Origin: Nitrobacter sp. Nb-311A
Lineage (GTDB): Bacteria > Pseudomonadota > Alphaproteobacteria > Rhizobiales > Xanthobacteraceae
Assembly: GCF_000152905.1 (NCBI RefSeq)
Contig: NZ_AAMY01000002.1
Coordinates: 186,001 to 250,000 of the forward strand
Length of the DNA: 64,000 nt
Direction: 5' to 3'
The position numbers and the translations under genes were made by a program. Under the pieces are notes generated by a model that saw only the letters and a list, made by a program, of their open reading frames with translations, was not told the origin of the DNA and searched no databases. Position 1 is the stretch's first letter; every line of letters starts with the position of its first letter. This document shows, piece by piece, positions 20,085 to 28,559 of the stretch.

Positions 20085-20720
20085 ATGAACCGTCGGATCG
20101 CCGGCAAGCTCGTGATCGCCACCCACAATCCCGGCAAGCTTGTCGAGATGCGCGAGCTGCTTGCGCCGTATGGCGTCGAAGCGATCTCCGCAGGCGAGCT
20201 CGGTCTCAGCGAACCTGAGGAAACAGGCGAGGATTTCCGCGCCAATGCCCGGATCAAGGCTACCTCGGCGGCCCGAAGCGCAAAGCTTCCGGCCTTTGCC
20301 GATGATTCCGGCCTGGTCGTCGATGCGCTCGACGGCGCGCCGGGCATCCACTCCGCGCGATGGGCCGGCAAACCTGCGGATTTTTCCGCAGCGATGACGC
20401 GGATCGAGCGCCTGCTGCAGGAGCGCGGCGCGACCGGCGCGGACAAGCGCAAGGCTCATTTCGTTTCGGCGCTCTGCGTCGCGTGGCCGGACGGCCATCT
20501 CCAGGAAGTCGAAGGACGCGTGGACGGCACGCTGGTCTGGCCGCCGCGGGGCACGGCCGGTTTCGGTTATGATCCGGTGTTTCTGCCGGACGGGCACAGG
20601 CGCACCTTCGGCGAGATGGCCGGCATCGAGAAGCATGGGCTTCCGCCGCGCGGTCTCGGCCTGTCGCATCGCGCCCGCGCGTTCGTGAAACTGGCGGAGA
20701 TTGCTCTTGAGCGGCGCTGA
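20085..20720 (+). CDS. rdgB: RdgB/HAM1 non-canonical purine NTP pyrophosphatase
   Basis: Hydrolyses dITP, XTP and related deaminated purine triphosphates, keeping them out of DNA. The 211-residue protein has Ala-Thr-His-Asn-Pro-Gly-Lys near residue 11, Phe-Ala-Asp-Asp-Ser-Gly-Leu near 70 with the metal-binding aspartates, Gly-Phe-Gly-Tyr-Asp-Pro-Val-Phe near 160, and Leu-Ser-His-Arg-Ala-Arg-Ala near the C-terminus. The end overlaps the beginning of hemW by up to 20 bases. The order rph-rdgB-hemW is common in proteobacteria. Confidence 0.97.
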   Translation: MNRRIAGKLVIATHNPGKLVEMRELLAPYGVEAISAGELGLSEPEETGEDFRANARIKATSAARSAKLPAFADDSGLVVDALDGAPGIHSARWAGKPADFSAAMTRIERLLQERGATGADKRKAHFVSALCVAWPDGHLQEVEGRVDGTLVWPPRGTAGFGYDPVFLPDGHRRTFGEMAGIEKHGLPPRGLGLSHRARAFVKLAEIALERR

Positions 20721-21867
20721 TCCGGCCACTGCGTTCGGCGTTTACGTCCACTGGCCATTTTGCCTGTCGAAATGTCCGTATTGCGATTTCAACAGTCACG
20801 TGCGTCACGCGCCGATCGATGAAGAGCGCTTCGCGCGGGCTTTTGCGCGCGAGATCGAGACCACCGCGGCCCGCTCGCGCGGACGCACGGTGTCTTCGAT
20901 TTTCCTCGGCGGCGGCACGCCATCCTTGATGCAGCCGCAGACCGTCGGCGCCATTCTCGACGCAATCGGAAAACATTGGGGCGTTGGCGGCGACGTCGAG
21001 GTCACGCTGGAAGCTAACCCGACCAGCGTCGAGGCCACCCGATTCCGCGGCTATCGCGCGGCGGGGGTCAATCGCGTTTCCCTCGGCGTGCAGGCGCTCG
21101 ACGATCCCTCGCTCAAAGCGCTCGGCCGGCTGCACACCGCGCGCGAGGCGCTGGATGCGGTCGCGATCGCGCGCTCGGTCTTCGGTCGCTATTCCTTCGA
21201 TCTGATTTATGCGCGCCCCGACCAGACGCCAGTCATGTGGGCCGAGGAACTGCAGCGCGCGATCTCGGAAGCGGTGGAGCATCTGTCGCTCTATCAGTTG
21301 ACCATCGAGGAAGGTACGCCGTTTTTCGGCCTGCATACAGCAGGCAAACTGAAGACCCCCAATGAGGCGATCGCGCGCGCTTTGTATGACGTCACGCAGG
21401 AGATCTGCACGCGTCATGGCCTGCCCGCTTATGAGGTCTCGAATCATGCACGGCCGGGCGCGGAATGCCGGCATAACCTGGTTTACTGGCGCGGCGAGGA
21501 ATATGCTGGCATCGGCCCCGGAGCGCACGGACGTCTCGACATCGACGGCATCAGGCACGCCATCGCCACCGAAAAGCGGCCTGAGGCTTGGCTGATGCGG
21601 GTCGAGGCGACCGGCGATGGCGTCGTTGCCGACGATCTGCTGAACAGCGAAGAGCGCGCCGACGAATTCCTGCTCATGGGACTGCGCTTGCGCGAGGGCA
21701 TCGATCCGCAGCGCTACGCGGCGCTGTCGGGCCGCTCTCTTGATCCGCGCCGAATCGCAATCCTCCGCGACGAAGGTGCGATCACGATCAGCACCGATGG
21801 CCGCCTGCGCGTTACGCAGGACGGCTTCCCCGTCCTCGATGCCGTGGTGGCCGATCTCGCTGCATAG
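20701..21867 (+). CDS. hemW: heme chaperone HemW (radical SAM)
   Basis: Radical-SAM protein related to HemN but acting in heme trafficking rather than coproporphyrinogen oxidation. The 388-residue frame has the Cys-x3-Cys-x2-Cys cluster motif (Phe-Cys-Leu-Ser-Lys-Cys-Pro-Tyr-Cys, about residues 22-30), Gly-Gly-Gly-Thr-Pro-Ser near 75, and the HemW-type His-Asn-x-x-Tyr-Trp motif near 258. The start is a TTG, either at 20701 or at 20707; both overlap the rdgB end, implying coupled translation. The stop runs directly into a 49-bp palindromic repeat. Confidence 0.93.
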   Translation: MLLSGADPATAFGVYVHWPFCLSKCPYCDFNSHVRHAPIDEERFARAFAREIETTAARSRGRTVSSIFLGGGTPSLMQPQTVGAILDAIGKHWGVGGDVEVTLEANPTSVEATRFRGYRAAGVNRVSLGVQALDDPSLKALGRLHTAREALDAVAIARSVFGRYSFDLIYARPDQTPVMWAEELQRAISEAVEHLSLYQLTIEEGTPFFGLHTAGKLKTPNEAIARALYDVTQEICTRHGLPAYEVSNHARPGAECRHNLVYWRGEEYAGIGPGAHGRLDIDGIRHAIATEKRPEAWLMRVEATGDGVVADDLLNSEERADEFLLMGLRLREGIDPQRYAALSGRSLDPRRIAILRDEGAITISTDGRLRVTQDGFPVLDAVVADLAA

Positions 21868-21915
21868 AGCATGATCCCGAAAAGTGGAAACCGGTTTTCG
21901 GGTAAGATCATGCTC
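21867..21915. repeat. 49-bp palindromic intergenic repeat
   Basis: Perfect ten-base ends GAGCATGATC / GATCATGCTC, centre CCGAAAAGTGGAAACCGGTTTTCGGGTAA-like. The start overlaps the last base of the hemW stop codon. Same size and ends as copies at 32608 and 43713. Confidence 0.85.
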
Positions 21916-21935
21916 AATCGAAAGTTAAGGCTATA

Positions 21936-21987
21936 GCGTCTTCGGGCGAAGTGGAAACCGGGTTCGCGTGAAGAAAACGCGTCAAAC
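21936..21987. repeat. second dispersed repeat, GAAGTGGAAACCGGGTTCGCG type
   Basis: Follows the 49-bp palindrome by 20 bases. It shares the motif GTGGAAACCG with it, but continues CGCGTGAAGAAAACGCGTCAAA as at 4622. Confidence 0.7.
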
Positions 21988-21998
21988 AACAACCCAGA

Positions 21999-23216
21999 TC
22001 AGGCGCCAAAACTTTTTGGCGAACCTGCCGCCGGCTGGCCGCCGCCGGACGCGACTCGCATAACGGCGAGGCCCCGCTGGTTGGTGCCGTCGGAACGGAA
22101 CCGAAACAGACCGTCGATGCCGGCGAAGCCAGACGCATTGGTCAGCGTCTCCGGCGCAAAGCGCTGCGCGCCCTGGGTGCGGGCGAGAGCCGCCACCAGC
22201 GCGACGGCGTCATAGGCAAGGGTAGCCGTACGCACCGGATCGCCGCCATATTTCGCACGGTAGCGACCTGCGAAGCTTCGGAAACCGGACGGATCAGGGG
22301 CGGCATAGAGAGCGCCCTGCAGCGCTGCGCTCGCGAATACGCGAGGATTGTCCCACAGCCCGGTGCCAAGAAGCTGGACCTTGCGCACATTCGCACCCGC
22401 CGCGGCGAGCGCGTCGACGACCGAAACCACCGCATCGCCGTCATCGGCGATCAGCAGGGCATCCGCCGAGCGGAGCGACTGCGCCACCTTCCGTGCCGCA
22501 CTGGCGCGATCGGCGCCATATTTTTCGAATGCGACGATACGCCCGCCGCGATGGCCAACCGTTTGTTTGAAGGCAGCTTCGACGACATTGCCATAGGCAT
22601 TTTCGGGTACCATAGCAGCGAAAGAGCGTTTTCCGGTGCTCGTGGCATATTCGACGATCCGGTTGACATCCGATTCAGGGAGAAAACTCAGAAGGTAGAC
22701 GCCCCGGCCCGCAACGCTTGAATCGGTCGAGAACGCGATCACCGAGGTCCCGCGTGTCCGCGCCGCTTGAGCCACCGCCGGAACGGACATCGCGAAGAGC
22801 GGACCCAGAATAATTTCGGCTCCTTCATCAAGCGCTTGCTGCGCTCCCTGTTGCGCACCCTGCGCGGTGCCCGTTGCGTCCTTGACCAACAACTGGACGT
22901 TTGGATTCTGAAATTCCGACAGCGCCATTTCGGCCGCGTTCCGCATCGAACGCGCCGCAACGCTCGCATTGCCTGCGGCCGACAACGGAAGGATCAAACC
23001 GACCTTGACCTGACCCGTACCGATTGTAGCTGCCTGCTGCGGCGGACCGGCCTGTTCCGGCTGCGGAGAAGAACCGGGAGGACTGGAACTGTTGGTCAGC
23101 GCTTGCTGAATGCCTGAGCAGGCGCCAAGCAGGGGCGCGCCCATGACAAGACCCAGCGCGGCTCGGCGAGTCGCTCCCTGACGCTCAGGTTTCGGTTCGA
23201 GGGGGTCCTTCATCAT
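21999..23216 (-). CDS. LpoA-like penicillin-binding-protein activator lipoprotein
   Basis: 405-residue lipoprotein with a periplasmic-binding fold of the branched-chain amino-acid type. The N-terminus has Thr-Arg-Arg followed by a hydrophobic stretch and the lipobox Leu-Leu-Gly-Ala-Cys near residue 33, so it should be lipid-anchored; the twin arginine hints at Tat export. A Pro/Gln/Ser-rich linker precedes the binding domain, which starts Val-Gly-Leu-Ile-Leu-Pro-Leu-Ser. It is divergent from rsmI-yraN, the arrangement seen for lpoA in E. coli, which supports a role in peptidoglycan synthase activation. An amino-acid ABC binding protein is the alternative, but no permease genes are nearby. Confidence 0.85.
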   Translation of the reverse strand: MMKDPLEPKPERQGATRRAALGLVMGAPLLGACSGIQQALTNSSSPPGSSPQPEQAGPPQQAATIGTGQVKVGLILPLSAAGNASVAARSMRNAAEMALSEFQNPNVQLLVKDATGTAQGAQQGAQQALDEGAEIILGPLFAMSVPAVAQAARTRGTSVIAFSTDSSVAGRGVYLLSFLPESDVNRIVEYATSTGKRSFAAMVPENAYGNVVEAAFKQTVGHRGGRIVAFEKYGADRASAARKVAQSLRSADALLIADDGDAVVSVVDALAAAGANVRKVQLLGTGLWDNPRVFASAALQGALYAAPDPSGFRSFAGRYRAKYGGDPVRTATLAYDAVALVAALARTQGAQRFAPETLTNASGFAGIDGLFRFRSDGTNQRGLAVMRVASGGGQPAAGSPKSFGA

Positions 23217-23478
23217 TATCCTTGCAGTGCGCCCATTCCGACAGGTCCGAGCACAATCCCCGAGGAATCAGCCATATTGCCGATGCACCAGTTAACCAAA
23301 ACAAATGGATCGTGTCCGCCCCGAATTTGGCTCCATACCCAACCTTGGGAGCCGCGGAACACCAAAAAGCACCGACGGAGCCGTTCGCCCAATCCCGGGG
23401 TTATCCGGCCTCCATACCATGATGCTTCTTGACACGCGCCGACGCACATTTTTCAAAAACACTATAGAATGTCGCAAC

Positions 23479-24432
23479 ATGCGCACAAAATCCGCCTTTT
23501 TGAAATCGGACATCGAAACTCACCGGACCCGAACCTTTTCCATAGCGGGTCACCAACTGGTTGCCCCGACGGCCGCGCCCGGTCTTTATTTGGTCGCCAC
23601 GCCGATCGGTCATCTGGGAGACATCACCGTGCGGGCGCTTGAGACTCTCGCGGGCGTCGACATCATAGCCTGCGAAGACACCCGCATCACCCGCCGCCTC
23701 ACCGAACGCTATGCGATCACGTGCGCGCTCAAGCCTTACCACGAACATAATGCCGCGACAGCGCGGCCGAAAATCCTGGCGCAGCTGGCGCAAGGCGCCT
23801 CGATCGCTCTGGTCTCCGATGCAGGCACACCGCTGATTTCCGATCCCGGTTTCAAACTGGTTCGTGAAGCGTGTGCTGCCGGTCATCGGGTGATCGCGCT
23901 TCCGGGGCCATCTTCAGTGCTGACGGCGCTGTCCGTGGCAGCGCTGCCGACGGACCGGTTCTTCTTCGAGGGATTTCTGCCGTCGAAAGAGGGCGCGCGC
24001 CGCACGCGCATTGCTGAACTCGCGAGGATCGACGCTACCCTTGTGCTGTTCGAATCCGGCAGTCGCATCCGCAGCGCCTTGCGCGATCTCGCAGCCGGCC
24101 TCGGAAATCGCGGCGTTGCGATCTGTCGTGAACTGACCAAGCTGCACGAGGATATCCGCCGCGCGTCCCTCGCGGAGTTCGCGGAAACCGCCGCAACACT
24201 GGAAACGCGGGGCGAATTCGTGCTGGTGGTCGGGCCGCCAACGGCGGATGCGGGCACAATGTCCTCCGACGACCTGGACGAACTGTTGCTAACATTGTTG
24301 AAGGAAGGCAGCGTCAAGGACAGTGTGGCTCGCGCGGTCGAAGTCTCGGGCCGTCCCCGACGTGAGGTCTATGCTCGCGCGCTCGTGCTCGCCCGACAGA
24401 TGAGGAACAGTGACGACAATGGCAGCAGGTAA
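23479..24432 (+). CDS. rsmI: 16S rRNA 2'-O-ribose C1402 methyltransferase
   Basis: SAM-dependent enzyme methylating C1402 of 16S rRNA in the decoding centre. From the ATG at 23479 the protein has 317 residues; the open frame extends to 23305 but that part lacks homology-like features. The tetrapyrrole-methylase-like fold shows [14 protein letters not shown] near residue 35, Cys-Glu-Asp-Thr-Arg near 60, and [13 protein letters not shown] near 115. The C-terminal helical part is followed immediately by yraN, which overlaps it by 23 bases. Confidence 0.95.
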   Translation: MRTKSAFLKSDIETHRTRTFSIAGHQLVAPTAAPGLYLVATPIGHLGDITVRALETLAGVDIIACEDTRITRRLTERYAITCALKPYHEHNAATARPKILAQLAQGASIALVSDAGTPLISDPGFKLVREACAAGHRVIALPGPSSVLTALSVAALPTDRFFFEGFLPSKEGARRTRIAELARIDATLVLFESGSRIRSALRDLAAGLGNRGVAICRELTKLHEDIRRASLAEFAETAATLETRGEFVLVVGPPTADAGTMSSDDLDELLLTLLKEGSVKDSVARAVEVSGRPRREVYARALVLARQMRNSDDNGSR

Positions 24433-24826
24433 GCACCGCTCCGGAAACGGCCCGGAGGCAGCTGCGCCTGAGCGGATCGCGGCGTTTCGCACCGGTCTGT
24501 CAGCGGAAAGTCGCGCTGCGGCCTGTCTGATCGCCAAAGGCTACCGGATTCTGGCGCGTCGGTTTCGCACGCCTCATGGCGAGATCGATATCGTGGCCCG
24601 CCGGCGACAACTTCTCGCTTTCGTCGAAGTCAAGGCCCGTCGGAGCCTCGACGATGCCGCCTATGCAGTGACGCAGAGGCAGCAACGGCGGATCATCAAC
24701 GCAGCTCAGGCCTGGCTGATGTCGCATCCCGAACATGCGACCTTCGAGTTCCGCTTTGACGCCATGCTGATTGCGCCCCGGCGTCTGCCGCGCCATCTGC
24801 CAAGCGCATTCGACGCCAGCACATAG
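24410..24826 (+). CDS. yraN: UPF0102/YraN family nuclease-like protein
   Basis: 138-residue protein with a PD-(D/E)xK nuclease-like fold: His-Gly-Glu-Ile-Asp-Ile-Val-Ala near residue 55 supplies Glu and Asp, and Phe-Val-Glu-Val-Lys near 70 supplies the Glu-x-Lys pair. YraN proteins are widespread but their substrate is not established; a role in DNA processing or repair is inferred from the fold. It starts at a GTG (24410) or at an ATG nine bases later, inside the rsmI end, so translation is coupled. Confidence 0.9.
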   Translation: MTTMAAGKHRSGNGPEAAAPERIAAFRTGLSAESRAAACLIAKGYRILARRFRTPHGEIDIVARRRQLLAFVEVKARRSLDDAAYAVTQRQQRRIINAAQAWLMSHPEHATFEFRFDAMLIAPRRLPRHLPSAFDAST

Positions 24827-24874
24827 CGTGAGGCACATTCAAGTGTCTTCAGCTGAAATCACCGGACCAGCAAG

Positions 24875-25816
24875 ATGAAATTGAAAGTCGCCGTTCAGAT
24901 GGACCCGATCGCGCGCATCAATGTCCGCGGCGATTCGACCTTCGCGCTCCTGCTGGAGGCCCAGCGACGCGGCCACGAAGTCGCGTACTACACGCCAGAC
25001 AGGCTATCGCTTCGCGGCAAGGACGTGGTCGCGTCGGTCCAGCCGCTGACGGTTCGAGATCAGGAAGGCAATCATTTCACGCTCGGTGAAACAACGCGCG
25101 TCTACCTGGAATCCTTCGACGTCGTATTGTTGCGCCAGGACCCTCCGTTCGACCTCGCCTACATTACGACAACTCACTTGCTCGAGCGCATCCATCCGAA
25201 AACTCTGGTGGTCAACGATCCAGCGAACGTCCGCAATGCGCCGGAAAAGCTGTTCGTGATGGATTTCCCCGATCTGATGCCGCCGACATTGATCTCACGC
25301 GATCTCGACGAGATCAATTCGTTTCGTGCGGAGCACGGCGCGGTCGTGATGAAACCGCTGCATGGTCACGGCGGAGCCGCGGTCTTTCGGATAATGCCGC
25401 AAGACATGAATTTCGGATCGTTATTCGACATGTTCTCGGTGACGTTTCGCGAGCCGTGGGTCATCCAGCGCTTTTTGCCCGAGATCAAACAAGGCGACAA
25501 GCGCATCATTCTCGTCGAAGGCGAGTTCGCCGGCGCCGTCAATCGCGTACCTGCTGCGGACGACTTGCGCTCCAACATGGTGCGAGGCGGAGCCGCGCGG
25601 GCTACCGATCTGACGCCTCGCGAGAGCGATATCTGCAAGCGCATCGGTCCGGCGTTGCGCGAGCGCGGGCTGTTGTTTGTCGGCATCGACGTCATCGACG
25701 GTCTGCTCACCGAAATCAACGTCACCTCGCCTACCGGAATTCGGGCAATCGCCGCGTTCGGCGGTCCGGACATCGCCGCAAGAATCTGGGACCGGATCGA
25801 GGCGAAGCGTTCTTAA
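24875..25816 (+). CDS. gshB: glutathione synthetase
   Basis: Joins gamma-glutamylcysteine and glycine with ATP. The 313-residue ATP-grasp protein begins with Lys-Val-Ala-Val-Gln-Met-Asp-Pro-Ile, has Leu-Arg-Gln-Asp-Pro-Pro-Phe-Asp near residue 85, [11 protein letters not shown] near 155 for ATP, and the C-terminal Ile-Asn-Val-Thr-Ser-Pro-Thr-Gly metal/substrate motif near 285. It follows yraN on the same strand by 48 bases. Downstream, the conserved region is interrupted by the 25817-28541 islet. Confidence 0.97.
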   Translation: MKLKVAVQMDPIARINVRGDSTFALLLEAQRRGHEVAYYTPDRLSLRGKDVVASVQPLTVRDQEGNHFTLGETTRVYLESFDVVLLRQDPPFDLAYITTTHLLERIHPKTLVVNDPANVRNAPEKLFVMDFPDLMPPTLISRDLDEINSFRAEHGAVVMKPLHGHGGAAVFRIMPQDMNFGSLFDMFSVTFREPWVIQRFLPEIKQGDKRIILVEGEFAGAVNRVPAADDLRSNMVRGGAARATDLTPRESDICKRIGPALRERGLLFVGIDVIDGLLTEINVTSPTGIRAIAAFGGPDIAARIWDRIEAKRS

Positions 25817-25950
25817 CGCTGGAAAAAAGGAGAAATCCCCCGATGTATGTTCCCTTAATGTTCTTGTGCTCGGGAGGCGATTATGCACTTTGCAAACCCT
25901 ACGCGATTCACTTAGGTTGATGGAACTTGATCCCTCAACCGGAGATTCTG

Positions 25951-26244
25951 ATGAGCGTTTATTTGATCGCGTATGACTTGGTCGAAGAGAAGAAGAACGC
26001 ACAAATAGATTATCAAAGACTGTGGGACGAACTTCGGCGGCTCGGCGCACACCGAACGCAGCTCTCGACGTGGTTGATCAACGTCACAAATACCCCGCAG
26101 GAACTAGTCGAACATTTTCGAGACTTTGTTGACCACAATGACCGCATATGGGTCACAAAAGTATTCCGTGGCGAGCGCTGGTTCGTCAACGCGATGGCGG
26201 GCACAAACAAATGGCTGGAAGCTAATCCTCCGGAGCCTCGTTAG
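25951..26244 (+). CDS. solo Cas2/VapD-fold (SinR-like) protein
   Basis: 97 residues from the ATG at 25951, which follows GGAG by six bases. The N-terminus Val-Tyr-Leu-Ile-Ala-Tyr-Asp-Leu matches the first strand of the Cas2/VapD ferredoxin-like fold, including the conserved Asp; then a helix with Leu-Arg-Arg-Leu-Gly, a strand with Leu-Ser-Thr-Trp-Leu-Ile, and a second half-fold with Asp-Arg-Ile-Trp-Val. It resembles stand-alone Cas2-like proteins rather than CRISPR Cas2: no cas1 and no repeat array are nearby. Members of this fold include RNases and toxins. GC is lower than the surroundings. Its stop overlaps the end of the small opposite gene by 23 bases. Confidence 0.72.
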   Translation: MSVYLIAYDLVEEKKNAQIDYQRLWDELRRLGAHRTQLSTWLINVTNTPQELVEHFRDFVDHNDRIWVTKVFRGERWFVNAMAGTNKWLEANPPEPR

Positions 26245-26410
26245 GGCCGCCTAGAACGGGCGGAAATTGCCCGCTCCATTTTGGATTTGCGCCGGGTTTT
26301 CGCCGAGCGATCTTCTCTAACTTCTCATTGAAGCGATCTTCGTCGTTGTCCGTTTCGAGCTCGCGGGCGGCTTGTTTGAATTTTTCGATTTGAGTCTGCA
26401 CTTTTGCCAT
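26222..26410 (-). CDS. small helical protein overlapping the Cas2-like and DUF3800 genes
   Basis: 62-residue frame from an ATG at 26410 (another in-frame ATG at 26416). The first 40 residues are predicted helical and highly charged (Phe-Lys-Gln-Ala-Ala-Arg-Glu-Leu-Glu, then Asp-Glu-Asp-Arg-Phe-Asn-Glu-Lys-Leu), with a Pro/Gly-rich tail. I recall similar short proteins of unknown function in proteobacterial accessory DNA, but cannot name a family. Its start overlaps the DUF3800 start on the other strand and its end overlaps the Cas2-like gene tail-to-tail, so the three genes are tightly packed. Could be an antitoxin-like partner; that is inference only. Confidence 0.55.
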   Translation of the reverse strand: MAKVQTQIEKFKQAARELETDNDEDRFNEKLEKIARRKPGANPKWSGQFPPVLGGPNEAPED

Positions 26411-27278
26411 GTCCACACCCCGTTATGATTACATCGCCTACATTGATGAGTCCGGCGACGACGGCCTTAAGGCGGTAAAACCGCTTCACTTTCCAGGTTC
26501 TAGCGAATGGCTAATGCTGTCTGCCGTAGTGGTTCGTGCCACCAACGAGTCCAAAGTCGCCGAATGGGTGACAGATATTCGTTCCGGCTTCCGTAGCAAG
26601 CAAGCAAAGGCATTACATTTCGCCGATCTGTCCCATCCCAATAAGGTCGCCGTCTGCAGGAAAATTTCAGAAATGGAACTTCGCTGTTTCGTGGTGGCTT
26701 CCAATAAGAAGAACATGGAAGGCTATACGAACCCTGATGCAGCGAAGATTCCATCGCAGTGCTGGTTTTATTGTTGGATGACTCGCGTTCTATTGGAGCG
26801 CGTTACACGGTTCGTCTTATATCGCTCTATGCTGGACTTTGGCGAACCTCGATATCTTCGCGTTGAGTACAGCGCGCGTGGTGGACTCCGATATGATCAG
26901 ATGCACGCATACTATGAATGGCTTCGAATGAAGCGGAACAAGCCTTTTCTACCTTGGGGTAAATTGTGCTTCGAAGTGCTGCATATGAACTTACTTCGCG
27001 TCTATCCGCATTTGGAGCGGGAAGGGTTGCAGCTCGCCGACGTGGTAGCTGCATCGTTTTTCAAGGCTTGCGACAAATACGACACCAGCGGTTGCGCTCC
27101 CGAATACGCAAAACTGCTGCGCCCTCGCATGGCAAGGGAATCTGATAAGATATCTGGCTATGGAGTTAAGCTATTGCCCAGCTTCTCTAAAGCGAAGCTA
27201 GACTCGGATCAGGCGGAAATCTTCCGATACTACGGATACCCCACACAATGGTGGGACCCGGAGGCGTTTTCCGGATGA
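26409..27278 (+). CDS. DUF3800 domain protein
   Basis: 289-residue protein starting Ser-Thr-Pro-Arg-Tyr-Asp-Tyr-Ile-Ala-Tyr-Ile-Asp-Glu-Ser-Gly-Asp-Asp, the DUF3800 opening in which an acidic Asp-Glu-Ser-Gly motif resembles the first catalytic strand of RNase H-like folds. Further acidic residues occur in Leu-Gln-Leu-Ala-Asp-Val-Val-Ala near residue 210, a position where the family keeps an Asp. No biochemical role is known to me; these genes are often found in mobile and defence-rich regions. Codon use and GC are below the surrounding genes, in keeping with transfer. The transposase gene lies about 220 bases downstream on the opposite strand. Confidence 0.85.
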   Translation: MSTPRYDYIAYIDESGDDGLKAVKPLHFPGSSEWLMLSAVVVRATNESKVAEWVTDIRSGFRSKQAKALHFADLSHPNKVAVCRKISEMELRCFVVASNKKNMEGYTNPDAAKIPSQCWFYCWMTRVLLERVTRFVLYRSMLDFGEPRYLRVEYSARGGLRYDQMHAYYEWLRMKRNKPFLPWGKLCFEVLHMNLLRVYPHLEREGLQLADVVAASFFKACDKYDTSGCAPEYAKLLRPRMARESDKISGYGVKLLPSFSKAKLDSDQAEIFRYYGYPTQWWDPEAFSG

Positions 27279-27397
27279 TCAATAGCCCAGCTTCTAGTGG
27301 TGCCAAGCGTACCATCCAGCGCCGCGAGATAAATCTCGCGACCCCCCTTCCGGAGTCCCGCTATTTTATATATGATTCTGCAAGTTGAATCAATGTG

Positions 27398-28500
27398 TTA
27401 CATAACTCATTGACCGCGAATCACTTTTCTCTCCGGGGGAACCCGAATTCTAGCTGCTCACCTCTTGCACTGATTCGCGCCGCCTTCCTCTCCCATCTAC
27501 CGGGCCGCCGCGCTGTCAGTGACCCGATATGTTAGGCGCTTGCCTACCATTCCCCTTATGGCCTCGTCCGCCCTATCCTGATCGTCCACGCCCAGTGCAA
27601 TGCGGTTGCTATACCGGAAGTCGAACTCTGCTAGATAACGGTGCAGATGCTTCTCCGAGCAGTGCTGATAGACACCCTTCATGCCGCGCTTGAAGATGCT
27701 GTAATAGCCCTCAACTGTATTGGTTGAGACGTTGCCGCGAACGTATTCCTCTTCTTTGTGGTTCACACTGTCGTGGCTGGCAAACTCTTTACCAACGCTG
27801 ATGTAGTGGCGAGCCTCATCGGTCATCAGACTGCTTTCGCGGCGAATATTGGCTCGCACGATCGGCACAATATCCGCAACGCGCGTACCATCGACATGGA
27901 AGCTTCGGGCTATACCGCCCCGTTCCACGAGCGTTAGAACCACGTTTTTATGAGCCCAACCGCCTTTTTTATTCTTGGGCTGGCCGGCCAGACGGCCCGT
28001 GAAAGTTTCGTCCGCCTCGATGATTTTGCCTTCGCCGCCCATCGGCGCGAGCTTGCCATCGCGCATCGCTTCACGGATGCGGTGCGCCAAAAACCACGCC
28101 GACTTGTACTGAATTTCAAGAATGCGATGCAGTTGATGGGACGAAACACCCTTCTTGCTCGACACCATGAGGTGCACAGCCTGCAAGCACTTATGCAGGG
28201 GAATATGCGCCGACTCGAAAACCGTACCGACGCGCACCGTGAACTGTTTCCGGCAGCCGTAGCACTTCCAAAGACCCAGACGAGCCTTGCCGTTCTTGCC
28301 CCTCACGCCCTCCAGCCTACCCGCGCGATCAACCTCACCGCATTTCGGGCAAATAACCCCATTGCCCCACAGCAATTTCTCTAGATGGCGGAATGCGGCT
28401 GCTTCATCGTGGAAATACTTCTTGGAAAGAACGGACATATGACAAACCTAGTGTTTTCAGTAAGTAAGTTGATACTACCACGATTTCTGGGTTTGTAAAC
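27398..28500 (-). mobile_element. IS1595-family insertion sequence (ends approximate)
   Basis: About 1.1 kb around the transposase. Possible terminal inverted repeats are TTACATAACTCA at 27398 and, reversed from 28500, TTTACAAACCCA; they match imperfectly. No eight-base target duplication was found, so the ends are provisional or the insertion is old. The 27279-27397 stretch before it contains a small hairpin (CGCGAGATAAATCTCGCG) and no gene. Confidence 0.55.
27497..28438 (-). CDS. IS1595-family transposase
   Basis: Complete 313-residue transposase. The N-terminus has a zinc ribbon (Cys-Pro-Lys-Cys near residue 31 and Cys-Tyr-Gly-Cys near 60). The catalytic domain has Ile-Glu-Ala-Asp-Glu-Thr-Phe near 142, Leu-Met-Thr-Asp-Glu-Ala near 205, Val-Asn-His-Lys-Glu-Glu-Glu-Tyr-Val near 226 and Asn-Thr-Val-Glu-Gly-Tyr-Tyr near 240, giving the D-D-(H/N)-E pattern of the ISXO2/IS1595 group. 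The frame is intact, so the element may still be active. It lies between DUF3800 and comM and is the only autonomous mobility gene in the islet. Confidence 0.92.
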   Translation of the reverse strand: MSVLSKKYFHDEAAAFRHLEKLLWGNGVICPKCGEVDRAGRLEGVRGKNGKARLGLWKCYGCRKQFTVRVGTVFESAHIPLHKCLQAVHLMVSSKKGVSSHQLHRILEIQYKSAWFLAHRIREAMRDGKLAPMGGEGKIIEADETFTGRLAGQPKNKKGGWAHKNVVLTLVERGGIARSFHVDGTRVADIVPIVRANIRRESSLMTDEARHYISVGKEFASHDSVNHKEEEYVRGNVSTNTVEGYYSIFKRGMKGVYQHCSEKHLHRYLAEFDFRYSNRIALGVDDQDRADEAIRGMVGKRLTYRVTDSAAAR

Positions 28501-28559
28501 TACACAATCGCCGCTCGGGAGAGTTGTAAGCTAGTCTCGCGATGGCAGAGGGGGCGGCC

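Noticed and set aside
25927-26244. CRISPR locus suggested by the Cas2-like gene
   Set aside because: No direct-repeat array, no cas1 and no effector gene within the window.
27279-28541. Eight-base target duplication flanking the IS1595 element
   Set aside because: Possible ends were compared by eye; the flanking eight bases (TCAATGTG and CTACACAA) do not match, so no duplication is claimed.
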